A stretch of DNA of 64,000 nt from Lumbricus rubellus (Eukaryota > Annelida > Clitellata > Crassiclitellata > Lumbricidae). A program made the position numbers and the translations under genes. Positions 29,712 to 39,498 of this stretch are shown here, piece by piece (position 1 is the first letter of the stretch; each line of letters begins with the position of its first letter). The stretch spans positions 36,744,249 through 36,808,248 of the forward strand of contig OX243821.1 in NCBI GenBank assembly GCA_945859605.1, in the 5' to 3' direction. The notes beneath the pieces were generated by a model that saw nothing but the letters and a program-made list of their open reading frames with translations, searched no databases and was not told the DNA's origin.

Positions 29712-30581
29712 TCACAATGTCAGCAAGTCTTCATTTTCGATCCACGAGTTGAACGAGTCCGGGTAGCCTAACCACTTCACGAGACATTTCTTCCCGCGTT
29801 TCCTAATCACTTTTTCGATTCTAAATATTTCTTGAGTTGTTTTCTGTAGCTCCTGCTCGTAAAAAGAGCCTTGTATTTCCTCACCCGCAGAATCAGTAAT
29901 CTTGTAAGTTGGCGGATCTGTGTATTGAACCTGAGATACTACAAAAACCTCCTCGGTCCATCTAGGTATATATCCTTTGTCAAAAATGTTCTTCTTCCTA
30001 GTTATTCTGACTCGATCGCCGATTGTAAACTTTGGTGTAATAGGCTCTGAAATCTCGTCGCCGTATAAATTCATAAATACAGTCTTTTCGTTCGTTTTCA
30101 AACTAGCCTTCGCGGGAGTCATTTTGATCGAAGAATGTCTCGTGTCATTATAATTACTAACCATCTCATCTAATACATCGATATATCTTCTAGTTGAATT
30201 AGCTGTGAAGTACTTGAACATCTTCTCTTTCATCGTACGCACCCATCTTTCTACGATGGAACTTTTTCCCTCGTTTTCGGTAGAATACAACTCGACTAAA
30301 TTCTTCACATTTTTATTATAAAATTCTTTCCCTTTGTCGCACCAAACTTTGACTGGCTGTCGACCACCCCCGAGTATCTTCACGAACCCATCAGCTGTAG
30401 ACTTCCCACTCTTGTCATGTAATGGAACAATCCACCCATACTTGGAAAACACATCTATGACGGTCAATAGAAATTTCACGCCATCATTATCTCTTGCGAA
30501 AGCCTGCATGTCGATTAGATCAGCAGCCCAAATCTGGTCAATCCCGCCAACACGGACCCGCCTCGTCCTAAAATTTCTCAC
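29712..30581 (-). CDS. Polinton integrase with chromodomain (right copy)
   Basis: Same 289-residue frame as the left copy, with Asp21, Asp82 and Glu111 and a C-terminal chromodomain. The open frame extends upstream to 30674 without an ATG. It reads outward toward the adjacent TIR and is the last gene before it. The DD-to-E spacing of 28 is the same as in the left copy, so the shortening is ancestral to both. Confidence 0.92.
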   Translation of the reverse strand: MRNFRTRRVRVGGIDQIWAADLIDMQAFARDNDGVKFLLTVIDVFSKYGWIVPLHDKSGKSTADGFVKILGGGRQPVKVWCDKGKEFYNKNVKNLVELYSTENEGKSSIVERWVRTMKEKMFKYFTANSTRRYIDVLDEMVSNYNDTRHSSIKMTPAKASLKTNEKTVFMNLYGDEISEPITPKFTIGDRVRITRKKNIFDKGYIPRWTEEVFVVSQVQYTDPPTYKITDSAGEEIQGSFYEQELQKTTQEIFRIEKVIRKRGKKCLVKWLGYPDSFNSWIENEDLLTL

Positions 30582-30622
30582 TACTGGTTTGTGTAATTCA
30601 TTCGCTAATTGATTAGTCCATT

Positions 30623-31165
30623 TCAGGTCCTGCTGTAATTCTGGGCTTTTTTTAAACCCAAACCTAGGCTTGTTTTAGCTGACAAGATGGGTTTGACTAT
30701 CGCCCTCTCTACGCGTTCTCGTAAGCTAGGATTTGGAATATTATTCAGCTGGTTTATCATTGCTCTATCAGCGACATTCCTAGAAGCTGTATCAGTGTGT
30801 TGATTGTATGCCAGGTCATGAACGTATGCCGCACTATCTACCCTGTTTATAGGTTTGCTCCAATCTTTGGGGGTTTCGTTGGGATTCAGACGCAAATCTA
30901 GCCTAGTACCGGGACCAGTAAACTGATGGCCTGGCAAATGTACCTCGCCCGGAAATTTAGCCCAAGGTAATTTAATGTTGCTGGTGGCAGCGTTCAATGA
31001 ACTAACTAGATCCCCACCTTGCGCAACAGCGGACGCCTTCACGAATTGAGTTTTTGTTTTCCCGCATACGACGCAAACACCTCTGAGCATCGATCTCCCA
31101 TTATTAGCCACGGCGTTCCGCACATCTGTCGTCTGGGTCTGTTTTTTACATTTTACGCAATACAT
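30623..31165 (-). CDS. zinc-ribbon plus PLA2-like protein (right copy)
   Basis: 180 residues from the ATG at 31165, identical to the left copy, with Cys pairs at 3/6 and 31/34, calcium loop GPGT and catalytic His116-Asp117. The slippery heptamer is at 30650-30656. The start faces the ATPase start across 28 AT-rich bases. Confidence 0.85.
   Translation of the reverse strand: MYCVKCKKQTQTTDVRNAVANNGRSMLRGVCVVCGKTKTQFVKASAVAQGGDLVSSLNAATSNIKLPWAKFPGEVHLPGHQFTGPGTRLDLRLNPNETPKDWSKPINRVDSAAYVHDLAYNQHTDTASRNVADRAMINQLNNIPNPSLRERVERAIVKPILSAKTSLGLGLKKAQNYSRT
30650..30656 (-). promoter_or_regulatory. candidate -1 frameshift heptamer (right copy)
   Basis: On the minus strand this reads T-TTA-AAA in the PLA2 frame, as at 10521-10527. 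The integrase frame is -1 relative to it and has no stop between here and the chromodomain end. Confidence 0.45.
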
Positions 31166-31193
31166 TTCGTTTTTAATAATATATATTTTTAAA
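31166..31193. promoter_or_regulatory. bidirectional AT-rich spacer (right copy)
   Basis: Mirror of 9984-10011. It contains aataatatatattttt between the PLA2 and ATPase start codons. Confidence 0.5.
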
Positions 31194-31982
31194 ATGGAGA
31201 TTAGAGATATGAGTTGGGGCACCGCGCTCTCGAAAAGATTCAATAATCCGTTGCTACCCAAAAGCATACGTGGTTTGATAGTTGGGAAATCGGCGTGTGG
31301 AAAAACAACGCTTCTTCTCAATCTTTTACTCAGGCCAGACTGGTTGGATTATAATAACTTGCAGGTATTCGGTACTTCTCTGTTTCAACCTGAATATCGC
31401 ATTATTAAAAAAGCATACGAAGAAAAATTACCGAAAGAAGCGATCGTTCGGCTGTTCGAGCACCGAGATGAAATCGTGGGCCTAAATGCGTCACCAGACT
31501 TCGTTATGGAGGAAATGGCAAAAAACTTGGAAGCTAAATCTGATATAATTGCCAAGTTCTTTGAGAGCGCCGACGATGTACCGGACCCGAGAGATTTGAG
31601 CGCTGAAAAGAAGAACCTGATGATTTTTGATGATCTTCAATTGGAAAAACAAAACAAATGCGAAACGTATTATAATCGGGGGAGGCATAGTAATGTAGAT
31701 TGTTTTTACCTCGCCCAGAATTATTTCAAATTACCGCGCCAAACAATCAGAGAAAATGCGAACTTTATTTGCCTGTTCAAACAAGACCTGAAAAATTGTA
31801 ATCATATTTACAACGATCACGTGAGTACAGACATGTCGAAAGATGAATTTCGAAAACTATGCAAAACAGTATGGGAGCAACCTCATGGATTCGTGGTTTT
31901 AGACCTGACTAGCGACAAGTACAATGGTAAATACCGAAGCGGACTCGACGAATTTTATATAATCGAGGATCCGCCCTTGTAA
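31194..31982 (+). CDS. FtsK/HerA-type packaging ATPase (right copy)
   Basis: 262 residues, identical to the left copy, with Walker A at residues 31-39 and Walker B at 141-147. It heads the plus-strand virion operon-like block. The next gene starts 29 bases after its stop. Confidence 0.93.
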   Translation: MEIRDMSWGTALSKRFNNPLLPKSIRGLIVGKSACGKTTLLLNLLLRPDWLDYNNLQVFGTSLFQPEYRIIKKAYEEKLPKEAIVRLFEHRDEIVGLNASPDFVMEEMAKNLEAKSDIIAKFFESADDVPDPRDLSAEKKNLMIFDDLQLEKQNKCETYYNRGRHSNVDCFYLAQNYFKLPRQTIRENANFICLFKQDLKNCNHIYNDHVSTDMSKDEFRKLCKTVWEQPHGFVVLDLTSDKYNGKYRSGLDEFYIIEDPPL

Positions 31983-32011
31983 AAATTGTAAAATTGTATT
32001 GTATAGTAAAA

Positions 32012-32809
32012 ATGGAATCATCGCTTCTCAAACAGATATCAGAAAACACGGAAAAGACGGCCTGCAACACGGAACCAAAAACATCATTTTCCATTTTTCT
32101 AAGCGAAAAGAGCACGCGAATCAGAACGAAGTTTAATCCACTACTCGAACTGGAGAAGAATAAGAAATATGAAATGGCCTTAGTTGCCCTCGAGACGTAC
32201 TATTCTTTTCCTAATATCGACGCGACAAACAACGTCTTCAGGTATTCGCCGAATTCCGACACGGAATGGGTAAACATTCAAGTTCCAGAGGGCTGCTATG
32301 AAATAACGGATATCAACGAATATATACAGAGGGTGATGAAGGGGAATGGACATTACGATAGAGTAAATGACGCTTACTGTATCTCAATAGCGCCAAACAC
32401 CAATACGCTGCGGTCTGTGGTAAATATAACGGCAGAGGGCTATATGGTTGACTTTACGCCAAAGAATTCGATTGGAAAAGTTCTAGGGTTTGACAAATGG
32501 ATCTATACGGGCGGATACAACGAATCGGAGGACCTGGTAAATATAATGAGTGTAAGCACCCTAAGAGTGACCAGCGACATTATCGGGTCTTCGTACACTA
32601 ACGGAACATCGGAAAACGTGATATATTCTTTTTTCCCAAACGTAGGTCCGGGTTACAAGATTATCGAAGTGCCGCATAATTTAATATATCTCCCGATTTT
32701 GCTATCTACAATTTCAACGATGGAAACGAGGCTCACGGACCAACACGGGAACCTACTAAATCTTCGAGGTGAAGAATTGGCGATTCGGCTTCACATCAGA
32801 GAAGTTTGA
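32012..32809 (+). CDS. candidate penton-like minor capsid protein (right copy)
   Basis: 265 residues from the ATG at 32012, chosen because gtatagtaaaaATG matches the leader of other virion genes. An in-frame ATG at 31994 would add six codons. Beta-rich, with no catalytic motif. Identical to the left copy. Confidence 0.6.
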   Translation: MESSLLKQISENTEKTACNTEPKTSFSIFLSEKSTRIRTKFNPLLELEKNKKYEMALVALETYYSFPNIDATNNVFRYSPNSDTEWVNIQVPEGCYEITDINEYIQRVMKGNGHYDRVNDAYCISIAPNTNTLRSVVNITAEGYMVDFTPKNSIGKVLGFDKWIYTGGYNESEDLVNIMSVSTLRVTSDIIGSSYTNGTSENVIYSFFPNVGPGYKIIEVPHNLIYLPILLSTISTMETRLTDQHGNLLNLRGEELAIRLHIREV

Positions 32810-32835
32810 AAGTTTTTTTGTAATTTATTAATAAA

Positions 32836-33432
32836 ATGAGTCGTTACACGGGCGTAAGAGTTAATATTTCAGAAGCGCAACAAGACAAAATTAAAAGATC
32901 ACTTCAGGCGGGGACTGGCGTGAGTATCAAACTATCGCACGATGATTTGAATGGTGAACACGTTTTGGCTCTCACCCACGCGCAAATCAATAAAATGGCA
33001 GCGGCGTATGAAAAAGGAACTGGCATGATTATTAAAATGAGTAAAACGCAACTGGAGAACAATAAGAAGGTCGAAGGCGGATTCATAGGCGCTATACTTC
33101 CGTTTCTAGCGACAGCGGGACGGTTCCTTCTTGGTAGCGTACTGCCTAGTTTAGCACAGGGCGCATTAGGTGGGTTAGGTGCTGCGGCTGGTTCGAAACT
33201 TGTCGATAAAATCAGCGGTTCGGGTGTAATGTATGTCAAGAGAGGTGACATAGCGTGCAAAATAAGAGCAGCCGGATCCGGTTTGTACTTGTCCCCGTGG
33301 CAAAAAGGTAGCTCAATAACGGCATCCGGGTTGTACATGAAAACAGGGTCGGGCTATGCTAGAGGCGAAGGACTTTTGCTCGGCCCCAACTCTCCGTTTC
33401 GAAACATTCCGATTCTTGGCATGATATTATAA
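32836..33432 (+). CDS. virion-associated protein with hydrophobic helix (right copy)
   Basis: 198 residues, identical to the left copy. Three diverged N-terminal repeats and one Gly/Ala-rich hydrophobic segment (about residues 83-120) are followed by a Gly-rich tail. The leader is tttattaataaaATG. Confidence 0.65.
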   Translation: MSRYTGVRVNISEAQQDKIKRSLQAGTGVSIKLSHDDLNGEHVLALTHAQINKMAAAYEKGTGMIIKMSKTQLENNKKVEGGFIGAILPFLATAGRFLLGSVLPSLAQGALGGLGAAAGSKLVDKISGSGVMYVKRGDIACKIRAAGSGLYLSPWQKGSSITASGLYMKTGSGYARGEGLLLGPNSPFRNIPILGMIL

Positions 33433-33447
33433 ATTATTATATAGAAA

Positions 33448-33846
33448 ATGTTGAGACCAATACACAAATTTGGAACTAAACCAACTAGACCGGTAGAGGT
33501 TAGAACGCAGCCCGTTTCAGTCATTTGGAAGATTACGAGCGGTGTTACTCACTCCCCAAATAGACAACAGGGAGGTCTGCGATGGGAGATTTTTGCGTAA
33601 AATGATATCACGATACAACCAAAGGCGGTAAATACGCTAAGGCTTGGACTCGGTGTAGAAATGACGGCGGGTCTTTGCCTCGTTTCCCTCAGACAGAGTA
33701 TCAAAGAACGAGGATGTAGCCTACTAGACGGAGTGATTTCGGAAGATGTGGTTGATGATATCATAGTTTCCGTTCAAAACAACTCCGATTCGGCAGTAAC
33801 TGTAAACGAAGGAGATTCACTATGCTATGTAAATTATCAACAGTAA
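33448..33846 (+). pseudogene. dUTPase-like gene with in-frame stop (right copy)
   Basis: The frame opens with ATG at 33448, 15 bases after the previous gene, and is interrupted by TAA at 33598-33600. It continues in the same frame to the stop at 33846. Sharing this stop with the left copy shows that it is not a sequencing error in one arm. The 50-codon front part and the rear part beginning at the ATG at 33661 could also be separate small products. Confidence 0.5.
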
Positions 33847-33875
33847 AAAAATATATATTGCTAATAAATAAAAGA

Positions 33876-34574
33876 ATGGAATACGAAGGCATCAAACTCT
33901 ATCCAAACCTAACAAATATAACGCCCTCTGCGCCAGAAGGTGAAATACAAATAGCCGCAGGGTCAGCGCAAACGTATCGACTTCAAAAGATTAGCGAAAT
34001 CAAAAAGGAGATCGAGCAAGAACGAGACAAAAGAGCAACGTTGAGTAAAAAGTATCATAGAAGTGTGAGCGTAATCGGTGTAGTAGACAACTTCCTCATG
34101 GTGGTCACGATGGGGCTCGGAATTTCGGGAATCGGCGTACTAGCCACCATAATTGCAACCCCCATCGCCATCGCTATGGAAGGGACAGCGCTAGGTGCGG
34201 GGCTATTGAGCATAATTGGCAGCCGAATCTGTAAAAAGCTCGCCCTCAAGGCGGAGAAGCACGAAAAGATCAAAACGCTGGCTGATGCGAAGCTCAACAC
34301 GATCAGCGACCATATTTCAAAAGCACTCGTGGATGATCACATTTCAGACGAGGAATATTCTCTGATTCTAAGCGAGATTGAAAAATTCAATGGCATGAAA
34401 GAAGAAATCAAAAGTAAGTCGAAAGTTGCGATAGACGCGATGGACGAGGAAACGAAACAATCACTCATCGACCAAGGAAGAGAAGAAGTCAGGCAGTCCT
34501 TTCAAAGCATGTTTGAGAAAAATACCGAATCTGCTCGAAAGACGACTAACGCGAACATGTACGAAATCATGTAG
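33876..34574 (+). CDS. membrane/coiled-coil virion-block protein (right copy)
   Basis: 232 residues from the ATG at 33876. Two closely spaced hydrophobic segments (about residues 66-90 and 93-118) are preceded by a short coiled coil and followed by a long charged helical region. Identical to the left copy. It is followed by an unusually long 168-bp spacer made of short repeats. Confidence 0.65.
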   Translation: MEYEGIKLYPNLTNITPSAPEGEIQIAAGSAQTYRLQKISEIKKEIEQERDKRATLSKKYHRSVSVIGVVDNFLMVVTMGLGISGIGVLATIIATPIAIAMEGTALGAGLLSIIGSRICKKLALKAEKHEKIKTLADAKLNTISDHISKALVDDHISDEEYSLILSEIEKFNGMKEEIKSKSKVAIDAMDEETKQSLIDQGREEVRQSFQSMFEKNTESARKTTNANMYEIM

Positions 34575-34742
34575 AGTTTTGTAGAGTTTTGTAGACCTAT
34601 GTAGACCTATGTCGCTATGTCTGAAAATACGTCTAACTTGCGTTTTTACACATGTCGAAAAACATGTAGAAAAACACGTCTAGAAACACGCCGGAAAACA
34701 TGTCGAAAAACACGTCGGGAAACATTATATTTTTTATTAAAA
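34575..34742. repeat. short tandem repeats upstream of the 300-residue gene (right copy)
   Basis: Two gtagagtttt units, two gtagacctat units, then ~15-bp units on gaaaaacatgtc/gaaaaacacgtc. The spacer ends in ttttttattaaaaATG. Confidence 0.55.
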
Positions 34743-35645
34743 ATGTCGTTTCTAAAGATAGATGACCCGGCGAAAAGAAATTTCATAGTCGAAGAGTTTC
34801 TGAAATCCAAGAAGAATATTCAACAAAACTTTTTATCGGAGAGATTGGGGGATTCGGGGCTACAACAAGAATTAACCAAGCTGTACAAGCCTATCGTCGA
34901 TTCGCAATCCGCAATTTCCAAAGAGCAAAATGTCTTACTATCCGCCATCAAAGAAAACTCGGTAGCTACTACAAACGCGCTACAGACGCTACCCGCTTCG
35001 TTGAAGATTCAATTTCCTCAGTATCCCTCGATAGAAGCGTATAGCGACGATCCAACCGAGGATATTAGAACTTTAGAATTAGGTGATGTGGCAACCAAGT
35101 ACCTTCATCAATACGCCTCCGATAGAAAAATCGTAGACACGACGTTCGGAATACGATCAAAAAATGGTCAATTCTACATCGGCGACACTCCGATTTTTAT
35201 TCAAGGAGACGATGTGACGGTTGGAAATAAGACGTATAGCGGAACACCGGGACTTTGGGAGTTGTTGACGATGAAACTGCCGAACACGTCGATATACGAT
35301 AATAATGATAGAGACGATTACGGTGAGATTCTACTCGCGACGGATGCTATCAGACAGCCAAAAAATCCTAACAAACCCAAAGCATCTTCGAGCGTCAAAT
35401 ATCGGGAAATTATCAAACCGATATGGGAGAAAAGGACTCGTAATGCGGTGGGTAAAGGCGTGGGTGGCGTAATCGTTATTTCCGAAGATCCAAATGTATT
35501 AGCGAAACAGCTGGAGCTGAGATTTCAAAGCTTCAAAGCAGGCAATACCGGCGTGAGAAACGAGATCGTGGCGATGTGCGACGCGTTATTGAGGCAGGAA
35601 GTGCTGAGTAATGATGCTTACAAAAATATAATGATGACATTGTAA
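34743..35645 (+). CDS. conserved 300-residue Polinton protein (right copy)
   Basis: Starts at the ATG at 34743 after an AT-rich leader; the frame is open back to 34617 through Arg/Thr repeat codons that I treat as leader. It contains the YIGDTPIFIQGDD and TPGLWELLT blocks. Its stop is 12 bases before the next ATG. Identical to the left copy. Confidence 0.7.
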   Translation: MSFLKIDDPAKRNFIVEEFLKSKKNIQQNFLSERLGDSGLQQELTKLYKPIVDSQSAISKEQNVLLSAIKENSVATTNALQTLPASLKIQFPQYPSIEAYSDDPTEDIRTLELGDVATKYLHQYASDRKIVDTTFGIRSKNGQFYIGDTPIFIQGDDVTVGNKTYSGTPGLWELLTMKLPNTSIYDNNDRDDYGEILLATDAIRQPKNPNKPKASSSVKYREIIKPIWEKRTRNAVGKGVGGVIVISEDPNVLAKQLELRFQSFKAGNTGVRNEIVAMCDALLRQEVLSNDAYKNIMMTL

Positions 35646-35657
35646 AATGCAGAAAAA

Positions 35658-36134
35658 ATGCAGGTCATTAATAGAAGGAGGTATAGGAAACAATACGTTA
35701 TCGGAGGATCGGGAATATTCGATACAATTTCGGGATTTTTCAAACGACTAGTAACGTCGAACGCCGCCAAACAATTAGCAACGACCGCTCTCAACGCGAG
35801 TAAAGACGTGGCGAAAGAAATTGGGAAAAAGGCCATCGATGTTGGGAAAACAACCGCAATCGACGCTGGTAAACGAGTAGTGGACAAAGCAGTGGCCAAA
35901 CTGTTTGCGACTCCTGCTCCTACTCCTACCCCCACCCCCAAGAAAATTACGCCGGAAACTAGACAAATTTTAGATCGGCTGAGTAGCGTCGGCAGCGTCG
36001 GGCTGACCTCGAATATCCCAAATATCCCAAATATTAATAATCTGATGATGGGTGAGGGCCTGAAGAAGAACGGCGCCATATCGATACAAGATTTAGTACG
36101 CTCGCTAAACGGCGCCGGAATGAAGGTCGCGTAA
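35658..36134 (+). CDS. basic core/pVI-like virion protein (right copy)
   Basis: 158 residues, identical to the left copy: Arg-rich N-terminus, amphipathic helix around residues 17-33, Lys/Ala helical middle and Pro-Thr linker. Confidence 0.6.
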   Translation: MQVINRRRYRKQYVIGGSGIFDTISGFFKRLVTSNAAKQLATTALNASKDVAKEIGKKAIDVGKTTAIDAGKRVVDKAVAKLFATPAPTPTPTPKKITPETRQILDRLSSVGSVGLTSNIPNIPNINNLMMGEGLKKNGAISIQDLVRSLNGAGMKVA

Positions 36135-36160
36135 AAAAATATTATCGCATAGTAGTAAAA

Positions 36161-37456
36161 ATGCAATCATCTGATATTCTGAGATTTACCGAACAACCAT
36201 TGAGCGATGAAAGCGTCGAACGCTACGAATGGTACGAGTATGAGCCGATATCGGGGGCGAATCTAAACACCTCCGGGGAGATTAGAATAAACATCGAACT
36301 TCAAGATCTATTTTGTCATCCGGCGGAATCTTACCTGCTGTTCGAGGGTAGATTGATGAAGGCGGCACCACCTAACACCTTCTACGTTAATGCCGATGAA
36401 GCAACTCTTACGAATAATGGGCTCATGCATCTTTTCAGTCAAATTTCGTATTCACTGTCGAATCAGGAAATTGAATCGTTATTTCACCCGGGCCAAGCAA
36501 CGACGATGCTCGGATTACTCAAATACCCGAATGATTTTCAACTAGCTCAAGGTTTGAATCAGTTGTGGTACAAGGACAGCGGGGCGACGGCTGATATCGC
36601 GAATAATCAAGGTTTCGCCGTGAGACAGTCGTATATAATTCAAAAACCAAATGCCAAAGGTACTTTCAGCTTTGTAGTTCCATTGAAGCATATTTTCGGA
36701 TTTTGCGATGATTACGACAAGGTTGTTTTTGGCGTGAAACATACGCTAACTCTGGTTCGTAAAGCCGATGATGACGCAATTTTTAGACTCGCTGCCGCGG
36801 GCGCAGGGAAAGTTAGAGTAGATAAAATCTCATGGTTCATGCCGCACGTTATTCCCGCGGATATGGAGAAGATGCAATTGTACAAAACGATCGAATCGAA
36901 AGCGTCGTTGCCAGTTGCGTACAGAGCCCGTCAATGCGATACCACCTCCGTCGCACAGTCGACTAATTTTAGCTGGAGACTTAGCGTCAAGACATTACCT
37001 GAGAAGCCTAGGTACATCATCTTGGGTTTTCAAACCGACAAAAGCGGCGATCAACTACACAATCCATCCGTTTTCAATCATTGCGATCTGAAGAACATGT
37101 TCGTGATGATGAACCAGGACCGATACCCAGTTGTCGACTATAATCTATCATTTCCGAATCAACAATTCTCGCGGGCGTACCGAGCAGCAGCCGCGTTCAG
37201 TGAAAAATACTATGGAATGGACGAACTAACGACGCAATGCAATATCACGCCCTCGGACTTCAAAGATTTGTTTCCGATTATGGTGTTTGACGTGAGCAAG
37301 CAATCCGAGCGTCTGAAGTCATCGGTGGTCGATATCCAGATCAAAGGCACGTTTAATACGGCGCCGCTGGCTAATACGGAAGCATACGCAGTGGTGATTT
37401 CAGACAAGTTACTGAGGTTTCAATCGGACGGCCAGAAAATGAGCGTGGTATATTGA
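36161..37456 (+). CDS. candidate major capsid protein (right copy)
   Basis: 431 residues, identical to the left copy and last in the plus-strand virion block. The leader is gcatagtagtaaaaATG. It converges with fibre B over 76 bp. Confidence 0.65.
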   Translation: MQSSDILRFTEQPLSDESVERYEWYEYEPISGANLNTSGEIRINIELQDLFCHPAESYLLFEGRLMKAAPPNTFYVNADEATLTNNGLMHLFSQISYSLSNQEIESLFHPGQATTMLGLLKYPNDFQLAQGLNQLWYKDSGATADIANNQGFAVRQSYIIQKPNAKGTFSFVVPLKHIFGFCDDYDKVVFGVKHTLTLVRKADDDAIFRLAAAGAGKVRVDKISWFMPHVIPADMEKMQLYKTIESKASLPVAYRARQCDTTSVAQSTNFSWRLSVKTLPEKPRYIILGFQTDKSGDQLHNPSVFNHCDLKNMFVMMNQDRYPVVDYNLSFPNQQFSRAYRAAAAFSEKYYGMDELTTQCNITPSDFKDLFPIMVFDVSKQSERLKSSVVDIQIKGTFNTAPLANTEAYAVVISDKLLRFQSDGQKMSVVY

Positions 37457-37504
37457 AGTTCATGATAGAATGGTCGATGAAGTGTAGATGAAGTGTAGTA
37501 TTCA

Positions 37505-37532
37505 AATTCAAAACTTGATTCGGTTTTGAATT
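37505..37532. terminator. hairpin between convergent capsid and fibre B genes (right copy)
   Basis: 10-bp stem and 8-base loop, the mirror of 3645-3672, directly after the fibre B stop codon. Just upstream is a doubled gatgaagtgtag unit. Confidence 0.45.
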
Positions 37533-38267
37533 CTAAGGTCGTAAGTATGCCGCTGAAAATTCGCGAACAAAAATATTTACCGGATCAAACGAACTAATAA
37601 ATAACTCGAGATAATCGGTATTAGTTAATCGAACTAGGCTAGTGCCCGACACATATTTTTTCGACCCGGCCTTACCCCCGCCGCCGACAATCAGCTCGTC
37701 CACTCCCCCACTTTTGTACAAGCCAATAGTTTCGTTATATTTACCACTACTGTCGCGTATTTCCAAACACGCCGCAACCATGTAACAGCCGGCTTTCCGA
37801 GGAAGGAAACGGTTCGAATTGACTAGACAATTATCCGGATCGAATTTTACAGCTCCAAATGTTACTTGCGTTATTGTGTTAGCGATGATAGCCTGAGCCG
37901 AGAGGCTGTAAACACTAAACGCCGGGCCAAATGCGACCTCAGCAGTGGGTGTAGGCGCTATCGAAGCAATTCGTTCGTCTACGTATTTTTTATTCGTCAA
38001 ATGATTATCGTTTGACGGAATGCCCGCGTGATTCGTAATCAAATCTATAGCTTGCCCCCAACTTAGCGCTTCATCCATTCCCGCGTCCGGATTATTCGTT
38101 ATTGGCAGGCCTTTGATGCAGTTGCCATTCATATTTAGATTCCCAGCCGCCGGATTTGCCCCATCTAGCCTTAGAAAAGTACTGTTTACTTGGGACAGCG
38201 TAACGCCCCCTGCAATTATTCTTTGAGTAGATCCTGAATCTGTATGTCCAAATTTATCAACAGGCAT
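37533..38267 (-). CDS. fibre-like protein B (right copy)
   Basis: 244 residues, identical to the left copy. It lies 24 bases downstream of fibre A. The N-terminal segment shared with A suggests a common particle-attachment region, with the head as the variable part. Confidence 0.75.
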   Translation of the reverse strand: MPVDKFGHTDSGSTQRIIAGGVTLSQVNSTFLRLDGANPAAGNLNMNGNCIKGLPITNNPDAGMDEALSWGQAIDLITNHAGIPSNDNHLTNKKYVDERIASIAPTPTAEVAFGPAFSVYSLSAQAIIANTITQVTFGAVKFDPDNCLVNSNRFLPRKAGCYMVAACLEIRDSSGKYNETIGLYKSGGVDELIVGGGGKAGSKKYVSGTSLVRLTNTDYLELFISSFDPVNIFVREFSAAYLRP

Positions 38268-38291
38268 TTTGAATATAATAATTTTTATTAA

Positions 38292-39041
38292 TTATGGGCG
38301 TAAGAATGCCGCCGAAAAGTCCCTACACAAAATGTTCGTAGCGATGGGTGAAAAAGCGTGTATGTTGACGTAATCGAACTCGTCTAGAAAAACTATGTTA
38401 CTACCGATTGAATGGTTGTGCGACCCTTTCGTACTCCCTCCGCCCGCAATTTGCATGTACGATACCCCATTTTTATACAGGTGGACGGTACCATACGCGT
38501 TATTACTATTGTTACAAAATTCTATGTACGCCGAAACGATATAGTACCCGGCTTTACTGGGGAAGAAAGAAGTCGTTCCGATACCCTGTTCAATACCGTG
38601 TCTTGCGGTACCGCATCTTATTACGTCAAAAGTAACTGCAGTGTGAGTTCTAGCGAGTATAGCCTGTTGAGTTGAACTGTAAGCGCTAACCGCGGGTCCT
38701 ACTACCGCCGCCACTTTCGAAGTAAGTCGTTCATCGACGTATTTCTTATTCGTCAAATGATTATTGTCGGTCGGGACGTCATCGTGATTCTGCAGTAAAT
38801 CTATTACCTGCCCCCGACTCACAGCCTCATCTATCCCCGCTTCCGGAGTATTCGCTGTATTCGTTGTATTCGTTGTAGGCAGTCCTCTAATAGTATGACC
38901 ACTCATATTTAGATCGCCGATCGCTGGGTTTGCTCCATCTAGCCTTAGAAAAGTACTATTTACTTGACTTTCAGTAACTCCCCCAGCAATTACTCTCTGC
39001 GTAGATCCTGAATCCGTATGTCCAAATTTATCAACAGGCAT
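38292..39041 (-). CDS. fibre-like protein A with C1q-like head (intact copy)
   Basis: 249 residues. The attachment-like N-terminus (MPVDKFGHTDSGSTQRV) is followed by a short collagen-free shaft with LNMSGHTIRGLP and a Thr/Asn-rich stretch (TTNTTNTANTPE), then NHLTNKKYVDER. The head, about residues 115-249, shows the pattern of C1q/TNF folds: SAYSSTQQAI, VTFDVIRC, FFPSKAGYYIVSAYIEF, VHLYKNGVSY, and a final FSAAFLRP. A receptor-binding spike role is inferred. This is the uninterrupted form of the gene broken by hAT at 1741, and it proves the empty site. Confidence 0.75.
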   Translation of the reverse strand: MPVDKFGHTDSGSTQRVIAGGVTESQVNSTFLRLDGANPAIGDLNMSGHTIRGLPTTNTTNTANTPEAGIDEAVSRGQVIDLLQNHDDVPTDNNHLTNKKYVDERLTSKVAAVVGPAVSAYSSTQQAILARTHTAVTFDVIRCGTARHGIEQGIGTTSFFPSKAGYYIVSAYIEFCNNSNNAYGTVHLYKNGVSYMQIAGGGSTKGSHNHSIGSNIVFLDEFDYVNIHAFSPIATNILCRDFSAAFLRP

Positions 39042-39063
39042 TTTTTACATCTGAATATAATTT

Positions 39064-39498
39064 TCAGTGCAGGCTGTTTATAACTTCTTGAAAAGTCGCC
39101 CCATCTTTGCATGTTTTTTTCAGGACGTGCAGGCATAAATGGCCGCAAAACACTTCGTTGTCGGGCTGTACGCGTTCGCTATTGTAGTACACGGGACTCT
39201 GTAAATACTCTACCAGTTCTGTAGGAGGGGGCAGGCCATAGCTGTCGAAATATATTTTATCCTTGCCGTTCTTCAAAAAAGCGACCCAGTGCGAGCCGGT
39301 TCCATTAGAATCGTCTAGATTCAATATCCCGCATTCAGTCCGTCTAGGTTTCTTCGGCAGCTCGTCTCTGAGAAATACTCCCCGGAAATTAGGGATATTG
39401 AGCTTTTTCGCGGCATCGATCAGCTGTATGTTTGACAGAGGGGTATTTGGTAGAACTATGCCTTCAACATTTATGTTTTTGTATGTCTCAAAACTCAT
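39064..39498 (-). CDS. adenain-like cysteine protease (right copy)
   Basis: 144 residues, identical to the left copy, with catalytic His70, Asp85 and Cys118. Its ATG overlaps the end of the HNH gene by 11 bases. Confidence 0.9.
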   Translation of the reverse strand: MSFETYKNINVEGIVLPNTPLSNIQLIDAAKKLNIPNFRGVFLRDELPKKPRRTECGILNLDDSNGTGSHWVAFLKNGKDKIYFDSYGLPPPTELVEYLQSPVYYNSERVQPDNEVFCGHLCLHVLKKTCKDGATFQEVINSLH

